A stretch of DNA of 64,000 nucleotides from Siphonodentalium dalli. Its lineage: Eukaryota; Mollusca; Scaphopoda; Gadilida; Siphonodentaliidae. Below are positions 55,876 to 64,000 of this stretch, one piece after another (positions within the stretch are counted from its first letter, which is position 1; every line of letters starts with the position of its first letter). The position numbers and the translations under genes are program-made. The notes beneath the pieces were generated by a model. The model saw only the letters and a program-made list of their open reading frames with translations, was not told where the DNA came from and ran no database searches. The stretch spans positions 264,524,077-264,588,076 of the forward strand of contig CP136061.1 in the NCBI GenBank assembly GCA_032622095.1, written 5' to 3'.

Positions 55876-56033
55876 CAGTTATGCTCTAATTAATCGACTC
55901 CTTAACCACAGCAGAATTATGGGTAAGTTTTCAGGATTTAGTCGGAAATATGGCTTGTTGCAATTCATCAGAAAGCGAAAAGTTACCCATAATTTTGTTG
56001 TGGTTGAGGAGTCGATTAATTAGAGCATTACTG
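55876..56033. mobile_element. 158-bp Tc1/mariner-type MITE, second copy
   Basis: Ends CAGTTATGCTCTAATTAATC and GATTAATTAGAGCATTACTG lie between TA dinucleotides. The arm text CGACTCCTTAACCACAGCAG and spacer TTTTCAGGATTTAGTCGGAA match 43089, but this copy has a longer loop and more mismatches, so it is older. Confidence 0.87.
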
Positions 56034-56326
56034 TATGCCATGTTGAGGATTTAGTCATGTAAAAACTATATTCCAAGATGACTTCAATTATACTGTTTGG
56101 TGGATTCGCAGTACATTGCTCGAAAATGTTAATGACAATGCATATAATCCGAGAGATGATAGTGTAACCCTGATCGCCAATGATTTAACCTCGCCACAAT
56201 AATTTTCTTCCTTATTTTCCACTTCCTGCTGCCATTTTGGCGGCTTTCTTTGATGGAGAGTTCCAATATTAACATAAAAAGGCACTATTATATCTTTGCT
56301 TCTTGAAGCAGCCTGCTTCACAAATC

Positions 56327-57912
56327 AAAGTGTCAATGGTACTGTAGCTCGATTTGGAAAGGGAATAATTTCATGTGTTACAGTCAATGGAGCGATTAGG
56401 AATGCGGAAAGTTGAAAGGGCTAAGTAATACTAGATTATCACCACGAGATACATAAAGTAAAATCGAAGATGGTTGCTGACGGCTATGTTGTCCAATGAA
56501 ATTCAAAAATATGTAAAAGCTTCCATCTAGTAGATCAATATCAAGTTTAATATGAAGTTTGGTGATGATCGGATGAGGGAAGTGCACTGTAGGGTGTGCC
56601 AAATTGTTTAGTCATGCAAAAATCCAAGATGGCTGCCAACAGACATGTTTTATGCCGAAAGACCCCAAAAATGACTCCTACCCATGTACATTTCAATGTT
56701 AACAGCCAAGACAAATTTCATGATGATCTGACTAAAGGTACGACCTGTAGCCCATACCAAATGATTTAGTCATGCAAAGAGTAAAATCCAAGATGGCTGC
56801 CAGCGGCCATGTTTTATGGCCGATTGACCCCAAAAAGATTCGTTCCCATCTACATGTCATTGTCAATATCCGTGAAGAATTTCATGATGGTCCGACCAAA
56901 TCTACGACCTGTAGTCCATGCCAAAGGATTAGTGATGCAAAGAGTAAAATCCAAGATGGCTGCCAGCAGCTATGTTTTATGGCCGAATGACCCCAAAATG
57001 ACCCATTCCCATCTATATGTCAATGTTAATATAAATGACAACTTTCATGATGATCAAACAAACAGTACGGTCTGTAGCCCATGATAATAGATTGAATTTT
57101 GAAATCCAATATGGCCGCTGGCAACCACGTTTTTTGCTGAATTACCCCAAAATAACTCGTTTCCCATTTACATGTCGATGTTAACATCCATGACACATTT
57201 AGTGATGATCTGACCGAAGATACGACCTGTAGCCTGTGCCAAAGAATTTAGTCATACAAAGAGTAAAATCCAAGATGGCTACCAGCGGCAATGTTTTATG
57301 GCCGAATGACCCCAAAATGACTCGTTCCCATCTACATCTTAATATTAATATCTACGAAAAGTTCATGATGATCAGACAAGCAGTATGGCCTGTAGCCCGT
57401 GCTAATGGATTGAGGTTTGAAATCCAAGATGGTCACTGGCGGTCATGTTTTTTTTACCAAATGACTCGTTCCCATCTACATGTCAATTTCAACAGCAATG
57501 ACAAATTTCATAATGATCGGACCAAAGGTACGATCTGTAGCCCGTGCCAAAGGATTTAGTCATGCAAAGAGTAAAATCCAAGATTTTTAGAGGAACGACC
57601 CCAAAATTACTCGTTTCCATCTACATGTCAATTTAAACATCCCATGACAAATTGATAATCAGACGAACAGTACGACTTGTAGCCTGTGCTAATGGATTGA
57701 ATTTTAAATCCAAGATGGCCACTGGCGGCCATGTTTTTCCCGAATGATCCCAAAATGACTCGTTCTAATCTACATGTCAATGTCAACAGCTGTGACAAAT
57801 TACATAATGATCCGAATAAAGGTATTGCACGTAGGCTGTATTGTTGACACCACGCACACACAGACGACGGATACCAAGCCATGGCAATAGCTCAACTTTA
57901 CAAAGTAAAGTT
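56327..57912 (+). mobile_element. Family D element, long head-array-tail copy
   Basis: The head AAAGTGTCAATGGTACTGTA, GGGAATAATTTCATGTGTTA, CAGTCAATGGAGCGATTAGG matches 32930. About eight ~155-160-bp units follow, with CCAA(G/T)ATGGC at roughly 56625, 56790, 56955, 57106, 57270, 57426 and 57711, and a unit at 57577 lacking the GGC part. The tail is CACACACAGACGACGGATAC, CAAGCCATGGCAATAGCTCA, ACTTTACAAAGTAAAGTTGA. Same architecture as 32930-33584 with a longer array, so unit number varies between copies. Confidence 0.85.
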
Positions 57913-58029
57913 GAGATACAAATATATAATTTTCTCACTAATTTGCATCCTTATGAAAAAAAACATGTCCATGTTGGACGCCATCTCATCATGTCTGGTG
58001 ACTGTTCTGACACGTTTTGTTTCGTACAA

Positions 58030-59695
58030 ACATTGCTTAAAAGTTGAGGGACTAATAAGGAAGAAAATTAGTGGGGTGAAGTTGAATCACGGTGGTACAG
58101 GGATACCCTATCAGCTCCCGGACTAATATTGTTTCAATTTTGGTCCAATTACCATTCGCATAATGCTACTCAGAAATATGCTCAGAATGCTTCTCAAGCT
58201 TCTACATTTTCCAAATTTTTCCCGGGGGACACCCCGGGCTCCCGCCTGCGAGAAGGGTCTACGACCCCTCTCGCGCATTCCCTAAAACCTAGCGGCGCTA
58301 TTTTTTTTATTACCTCGTTACTATTCCCGCCCGAAAAAAATGCATTTTTAAAAACTGATTTATCATTTTCTGTGAAAAGTTTTGTGTGAAAATTAATACT
58401 GTAACAGCCGGTTGTAATGCTACCACCCTCTCGCGCACTCCCTAAATCCTAGCGGCGCCATTTCTTTTTCTATCTTTCAATCCCGCCCGAAAAAAATGCA
58501 TTTTTTAAACCTAGCTGATTTATCATTTTGTGGGAAAACTTTTGTGTGAAAATTAATACTCTAACAGCCGGTTGTAATGCGACCACCTGTAGCATGTGAA
58601 TTTAGTCATACAAAGAGTAAAATCCAAGATGGCTACCAGCGGCCATGTTTTATGGCCGAATGACCCCAGAATGACCCGTTCCCACCATCAAGTCAATATT
58701 AACTTGCACGACAAATTTCATGATGATCAGACGAACACTACGACCTAACATTTCTTAAAAGTTGAGGGACTAATAAAGAAGAAAATTAGTGGAGTGAAGT
58801 TGAATCATGGGGTGCAGGGTTACCCTATCAGCTCCCGGACTAATATTTTGGTCCAATTAACATTCGCATATTATGCTACTCAGAAATATGCTCAGAATGC
58901 TTCTCAAGCTTCTACATTTCCCAAAATTTTCCCGGGGGAGGCCTCCCCCGGACCCCCGCCTGCGAGAAGGGTCTACGACCCCTCTCGCGCACTCCCTAAA
59001 GCCTAGCGGCGCCATATATCTTTTCTTTTTTCTATTCCGCCCGAAAAAAAAAGCATTTTTAAAACCTGATTTATGATTTTGTGGGAGAAGTTTTGTGGGA
59101 AAATTAATATTGTAACAGCCGGTTGTAATGCTACCACCTGTAGCCTGTGAATTTAGTCATACAAAGAGTAAAATCCAAGATGGCTACCAGCGGCCATGTT
59201 TTATGGCCGAATGACCCCAGGATGACTCGTTCCCACCTACAAGACAATATTAATTCCACGACAAATTGCATGATGATCAGACGAACACTCCGGTCTAACA
59301 TTGCTTAAAAGTTGAGGGACTAATAAAGAAGAAAATTAGTGGGGTGAATTTGAATCATGGGGTGCAGGGGTGTCCTATCAGCTCTCGGACTAATATTGTT
59401 TTAATTTTGGTCCAATTAACATTCGCATAATGCTACTCAGAAATATGCTCAGAATGCTTCTCAAGCTTCTACTTTTCCCAAAATTTTCCCGGGGGAGGCC
59501 CCCCGGACCCCCGCCTGCGAGAAGGGTCTACGACCCCTCTCGCGCACTCCCTAAAGCCTAGCGGTAGCATTTCTATTCCTTTTTTCTATACCGCCCGAAA
59601 AAAAATGCATTTTTTAAAACCTAATTTACCATTTTGTGGGAGAAGTTTTGTGGGAAAATTAATATTGTAACAGCCGGTTGTAATGCTACGACCTG
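58030..59695 (+). repeat. ~550-bp higher-order repeat, three copies
   Basis: AACATT(G/T)CTTAAAAGTTGAGG lies at 58030, 58746 and 59297. Each copy has AGAAAATTAGTGG.GTGAA, ATCAGCTC(C/T)CGGACTAAT, GCTCAGAATGCTTCTCAAGC, a GC-rich patch CCCGCCTGCGAGAAGGGTCT, ACGACCCCTCTCGCGCA, ACTGTAACAGCCGGTTGTAA-like text, and one family D unit. The first copy is longer (716 against 551 bp) because the CTCTCGCGCACTCCCTAAA segment is repeated at 58430. GC-rich patches amid AT-rich DNA stand out. Confidence 0.88.
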
Positions 59696-60440
59696 TAGCA
59701 TGCGAATTTAGTCATAAAAAGAGTAAACTCCAAGATGGCCACCAGCGGCCATGTTTTATGGCTGAATGACCCCAAAATGACTCGTTCTCATCCACAAGTC
59801 AATATTAATTCCACGACAAATTTCATGATAATCAGACGAACACTCCGGCGTGTCTTCTGCTAATGGATTGAACTTTGAAATCCAAGATGGTCGCTGGCCC
59901 CCATATTTTTGGTGTGAAATGACCCCAAAATGACTCGTTTACATCTAAATGTCAATGTAATCAGCCATGACAATTTTCATAGGGTACGGCATGTAGCCCG
60001 TGCACCGTGCTTATGTATTTACATTTCTTAATACTCAAAAACAAGATGGCCGATAGCGGCCATGCTCTTTTTGCCGATTGACGCAAAAAATACTCGTTCT
60101 CTTCTTCATGGCAATGTCAAAATCCATGACAAATTTCATTATAATCACACAAATGGTATATACGGCCTGCGTGGCCAATTGATTGAATTGTGAAATTCAA
60201 GATGGTGGCTGTTGGCCATGTTTTCTTGTCGATTTACCTGGATTTACCCCAAAATGACTAATTTCTCATCTACATGTCAATGTCAACAACCATGACGAAT
60301 TGCATAACGACCATACCAAAGGTGCGACCTGTAGCGCATATATCATCCATGCTAATGGGAATGGTTGACGGACACACGGAGGACGGACATGAACCCATGG
60401 CGATAGCTAAATCTTGAGAAGTCAAGTTGAACTTCAAAAT
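59696..60440 (+). repeat. Family D array and degenerate tail
   Basis: Four further units have CCAAGATGGCC (59729), CCAAGATGGTC (59881), ACAAGATGGCC (60040) and TCAAGATGGTG (60199). The tail is GACGGACACACGGAGGACGG, ACCCATGGCGATAGCTAAAT, then TGAGAAGTCAAGTTGAACTT with a weakened hairpin. Confidence 0.82.
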
Positions 60441-60444
60441 TGTA

Positions 60445-61310
60445 TATATAGCAACCAGTTGGTTGCCCTCTCACAGTATGTATTTGCCCGACCGACGTCA
60501 TAGCAATTCAGCAGGACCTCCAGCATCATAACATATTAGCAGGACCACTTGATCAGAGGTATAATACCCCCACTCAATTTTATATTCGTTAGGTTTTATT
60601 ATATATGTATAGATAACCGCATAGCCAACGCTGTTAGGTTACAATTAGTGTTCTATATGTCATAATGGTGGGCCCGTGATCAGATCATCATTAAGAGATA
60701 TAAATGGTAATAGTGGGCTCGATAGGCGTATACGGTCCACACTTACGTATCTATAGATGGTAAAGAATTTCCGTCATTACGTATTTATATCTGATAATTC
60801 TATGCGGATCGGGTGGCCAAACGACCTAGAAACACCTATTTGGAAACACATGTCATACGTCAATCAACCGAGATGATGGCCAAAATGGTGCATGCAGTTA
60901 AAAACAAAATATTTCATGTATATTATATAGTTTATTTAATTCAGGCTCAAATGGCCCATATGATAGAAATATCAATTATATGTAATACAGAATGTCTTTC
61001 CAATGTTTGAAAAGATAAGTTCTTTCTTATCAACATAGGAACAGAGCTCACAGCATTCCTGGCGTACATCCCACTTGCGCTACATCTCCATTCATATGCC
61101 ATAAACTTCCTATAGGCATTGTTATAACATACAATTATGGGTGAAATTTTCCCACAAAGTGCAGCTGCAAAATACAACAATATAATGATGAAATATACGA
61201 TGAAAAAGATGGCGTTTTACATCAAATGAGCACTTGTAAAAAAATTCATGTGGATATTGGAACGGGAACAAATTATTCTATATTGCCTCATAATATCATC
61301 ATCAAACGAA
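60445..61310. other. Noncoding DNA
   Basis: Small frames on both strands near 60813-61180 have no recognised domain. Nothing else is seen. Confidence 0.5.
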
Positions 61311-61312
61311 CG

Positions 61313-61540
61313 CGATTTGATTGATTGATTTTATTTGGCACAGGGTACCAGGGATAACACAAGAAAGTCTAGCACGCGCCGTTAGGGAGAGTCGTTTCTT
61401 GAAGTATCCATCCAGGCACACTATCTGACTCAGACAGGCACACTCATCCAGTTTTGCGATTTTTTTCGATCCACCGGGATTCGAACTGACGGCGCGCACC
61501 TGGTCGTTCGTAGAGCAATTGTCTGTCACTGGTGCAGAAG
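61313..61540 (-). mobile_element. tRNA-derived SINE, minus strand
   Basis: Read on the minus strand, a tRNA-like head (CACCAGTGACAGACAATTGC, CTACGAACGACCAGG) leads to a B box CAGTTCGAATCCCGG (complement of 61476-61490). A ~130-bp body follows (AAAACTGGATGAGTGTGCCT; CTAACGGCGCGTGCTAGACT; GTGTTATCCCTGGTACCCTG), then a tail AAATAAAATCAATCAATCAA. Head, body and short A/T-rich repeat tail fit a LINE-dependent SINE. The tail is short and the copy looks fairly intact. Confidence 0.78.
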
Positions 61541-61654
61541 GGTTATTTCACTTTACCGATTGCGCTAACGGAGCTCTCTATAATGATGTTGACGGCTAAA
61601 TATGGGGAATTTACTTGTACGTATGTGTCAGTAAATATTAAATTGAGTACCGGT

Positions 61655-61940
61655 ATATTACTGACCCCCCCCCCCCCCGCATTAATAGTTACTTGTTATG
61701 TAAATTGTTTATCCTCATGCAACGTCACGTCAAATGCGTTGCATGTATACCTTGGTTAATAAACTGCTTTACTCGTATTTAAATGAGGGGAAAAATAGTT
61801 GGACTCAAGTTTATCTAAACTACAGTCCATAGGTAAAACATAGGTTCGAACGGAAGCAATTGATTTTTAAATTGATTTCAGTTTTGTCATCATTCTGCTT
61901 TTCTAATAAATTGGTTATTGTAAACGTCATCCAATTAGAA
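61655..61940. other. C tract and AT-rich spacer
   Basis: A C run lies at about 61664-61678. No gene is recognised to 61940. Confidence 0.45.
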
Positions 61941-61944
61941 AATT

Positions 61945-62080
61945 ATAAGTGGGTTATAAGTGGCACTTTTTGATACATTGTGCGCTATAACTGGGCGAGG
62001 CACATTTTGTACATTGTGCGTTATAAGTGAGCGTGGCACTTTTTGGTACAGTGTGCGTAATAAGTGGGCGTTTCCAAAGT
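61945..62080 (-). repeat. 49-bp satellite, reversed units
   Basis: GTGGCACTTTTTGATACATT, GTGCGCTATAACTGGGCG, then GTGGCACTTTTTGGTACAGT, GTGCGTAATAAGTGGGCG are the reverse complement of the units at 62350-63175. Two to three units are present. Confidence 0.88.
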
Positions 62081-62097
62081 CGGCAATGACAAAAAAC

Positions 62098-62347
62098 AGT
62101 TTTCAGCGCCTTGCTTCGCTCGGACTGCGTAATGAAGATGCGCAAACATTGACTCTCAAAGTAACCCGACCAACGGAGAGATAGCGTGCGGATGGGTTCA
62201 GACTTTTGGAAAATTCCTCCGTAAATGGCTGTATTTGAGTGCGGCATCACTAAGCTATTTTTGGTATCGTATGTTGGCGGACGACAAAAATGTTTTTTCA
62301 GCGCCTCGCTTCGCTCGGACTATGCAGTGTAGATGCGCAAACTTTGA
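62098..62347 (+). repeat. Direct repeat pair flanking a short spacer
   Basis: TTTTCAGCGCCTTGCTTCGC, TCGGACTGCG...GATGCGCAAACATTGAC (62098-62151) is repeated at 62292-62347 with a few changes. The pair sits between the reversed and direct parts of the 49-bp satellite. Confidence 0.85.
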
Positions 62348-62349
62348 CC

Positions 62350-63175
62350 GCACTTTCAGCGCACACTGTACCAAAAAGTTTACCAAAAAGTGTCACGCCC
62401 ACTTTTAGCGCACGCTGTTCCAAAAAGTGTACAAAAAAGTGCCATGCCCACTTTCAGCGCACACTGTACCAAAAAGTGTACCAAAAAGTGCCACGCCCAC
62501 TTTTAGCGCACACTGAACCAAAAAGTGTACCAAAAAATGTTACCAAAAGTGCCATGCTCACTTTCAGAGCACACTGTACCAAAAAGTGTACCAAAAAGTG
62601 CCACGCCCACTTTCAGCGCACACTGTACCAAAAAGTGTACCAAAAAGCGTACCAAAAAGTGCCACGCCCACTTTCAGCGCACACTGTACCAAAAAGTGTA
62701 CAAAAAAGCGTACCAAAAAGTGCCACGCCCACTTTCAGCGCACGCTGTACCAAAAATTGTACCAAAAAGTGACACCCACTTTTAGCGCACACTGTACCAA
62801 AAAATGCCACGCCCACTTATAGCGTACGCTGTACAAAAAATAGTACCAAAAAGTGCCACGTCCACTTTCAGCGCACACTGTACCAAAAGTGTACAAAAAA
62901 GTGCCACGCCCACTTTTAGCGTACACTGTACCAAAAGGTGTACCAAAAAGCGTACCAAAAAGTGCCACACACACTTTTAGCGCATACTGTACCAAAAAGT
63001 GTACCAAAAAGCGTACCAAAAAGTGCCACGCCCACTTTCAGCGCACACTGTACCAAAAAGTGTACCAAAAAGTGCCACGCCCACTTATAGCGTACGCTGT
63101 ACAAAAAATAGTACCAAAAAGTGCCACGCCCACTTTCAGCGCACACTGTACCAAAAGTGTACCAAAAAGTGCCAT
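62350..63175 (+). repeat. 49-bp satellite with 12-bp sub-repeat, about 15 units
   Basis: AGCGCACACTGTACCAAAAA, GTGTACCAAAAAGTG, CCACGCCCACTTTC forms the unit. GCGCACACTG starts at 62359, 62408, 62457, 62506, 62567 and 62616 show steps of 49 with one of 61. The longer steps come from an extra 12-bp GTACCAAAAAGC. Long Lys/Cys/His-rich frames in all three plus-strand phases (up to 160 codons) exist only because the repeat lacks stops; 49 is not a multiple of three. Confidence 0.95.
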
Positions 63176-64000
63176 CGATGCGATTAGCCCGAGATAAAGG
63201 GGCTAACAGAGTGTGGGCCCAAGCAAAACACAAAGCTGTCTCCACAAACAGTTATTCTCACAGTGAATGATTACAAAGCCCAGCTTATTGACATGATTGT
63301 TAGTGATTTCCAGGTAAACCGGGAATGTTTTCACAAAACAAATCAACGACTCCTAGTGAAGGGAGAGGGTCCTATTCCTGTTGAAATAAATAAGGTCATA
63401 TTTATGAAGACGCTTGATCTAAGATCGACCCAGAGAAGGAGATACTCTTATTGTCCTACATGTTTCGTTTGTAGCAGCCCAAACGTCGTTAGTTATGACA
63501 GATGACATCGATATATTTGTAATGTTGCTCCATTTTCTTTATCACTCTGATTTATCCGACCAGATACTGATGGTCGCATCCACAAAAGGACGAAAAACAA
63601 TAATCACAAATGAATTGCTTAAAGCTCGTATGAATATCACCCATGACATGTTAGCAATGCATTGACTTACAGGGTGTGATACCGTCGCGGCTGTACATTG
63701 AATAGGAAAATATACTGCACTTAACATTCTCAAAGTTTGAAATCACACTCTGAGATATTATCTGTTACAATAGACAGAGTTGAAGACGACGCTAGACCAG
63801 TGCTTTTGGATTGTTAGGGACAACAAAAACCAGAGGCTCGATGGAAAATATGGTAAAACAGTCGGCCGTAGCATGGCTGCAGTGCCAAAACTGAGTTATC
63901 TAACCCCAACCGACGAAGCGTTAATTGAAAGTATTAAACCCGCCCACTTACAAGTATGTGTATGGTGACATGCGCTTGACGACGCACTTCCTGAGCTCAA
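63176..64000 (+). pseudogene. Decayed transposon-type gene (PIN-like/TGCDT family), runs off the end
   Basis: Homology-like coding text starts at the satellite boundary. Frame 1 reads EIKGLTECGPKQNTKLSPQT, then VILTVNDYKAQLIDMIVSDF and, further on, LLVKGEGPIPVEINKVIF. A one-base insertion near 63434 shifts to a frame with EGDTLIVLHVSFVAAQ, TDDIDIFVMLLHFL, LTGCDTVAA and AAVPKLSYLTPTDEALIES, then IKPAHLQVCVW. That order (an EEADT-like site, a DDTDVFVLLLH-like strand, a TGCDT site, a P..EA...H...A..W end) matches, from memory, a widespread family of uncharacterised animal proteins thought to be transposon-borne with a PIN/FEN-like nuclease fold. Stops at 63663, 63699, 63738, 63771 and 63966 (four TGA, one TAG) make it non-functional. 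Confidence 0.7.

Noticed and set aside
56772-57559. Recurrent ORFs containing SKMAASGHVLWPNDPKMT
   Set aside because: Translation of the family D tandem unit; the same peptide appears at 33181, 36707 and 39277 with frameshifts between units.
62290-62822. Lys/Cys/His-rich ORFs of 78-160 codons
   Set aside because: They lie wholly in the 49-bp satellite, are open in all three phases because the unit has no stop, and the period is not a multiple of three.
62350-63175. CRISPR array
   Set aside because: Units are contiguous tandem copies without variable spacers and the DNA is animal, not prokaryotic.

Overview
The window looks like intergenic DNA from a large, AT-rich animal genome, most likely a marine invertebrate and perhaps a lophotrochozoan such as a mollusc or brachiopod. 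The clues are the abundance of the word TACATGTA, the absence of long open frames outside repeats, tRNA-derived SINEs, decayed LINE and DNA-transposon genes, and repeat families ending in strings of GACAGACA or GACGGACG or in CCATGGCAATAGCTCA, which I associate with mollusc-like genomes. The species call is an inference. I see no intact protein-coding gene, no functional tRNA or rRNA gene, and nothing bacterial or viral.

Layout. 1-6541 is an ~818-bp tandem satellite interrupted inside a TA tract by a 3.9-kb composite of nested repeats (2080-5988). 6545-8600 holds arrays of ~180-bp and ~330-bp units. 8600-16500 is mostly unique AT-rich sequence with a tRNA-like relic, a strong hairpin and an inverted pair of related 130-150-bp blocks. 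16500-24570 is dense in structure: a duplicated CRE block, a 1.85-kb long inverted repeat (17970-19817), a decayed coding locus with a Cys/His finger (19861-20609), a palindrome array, a foldback element and a 16-bp minisatellite. 24570-33000 has a dispersed ~320-bp element, a 1.2-kb terminal-inverted-repeat element with 6-bp flanking duplications, a CAT-rich tract and a ~115-bp tandem array. 33000-41000 is dominated by ~165-bp 'CCAAGATGGC' units, a direct duplication and a LINE 3' relic. There is a 100-N gap at 41079-41178. 42000-56000 carries several short nonautonomous DNA transposons with TA or TTAA flanks. 56000-60440 is a long 'CCAAGATGGC' array with a higher-order repeat. 61313-64000 has a SINE, a 49-bp satellite in two orientations and a decayed transposon-type gene running off the window end.

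The unifying theme is mobile elements whose centres have expanded into tandem arrays with units of about 110-185 bp, several carrying motifs that resemble transcription-factor sites (NRF-1-like, YY1-like). No gene set here works together as a pathway. The best leads for something undescribed are the inverted-pair element at 25785/52644, the 28248-29463 element, the trio of 16-bp minisatellites, the unrecognised locus at 19861-20609, and the NRF-1-like palindromes in the 3-4.7 kb arrays.
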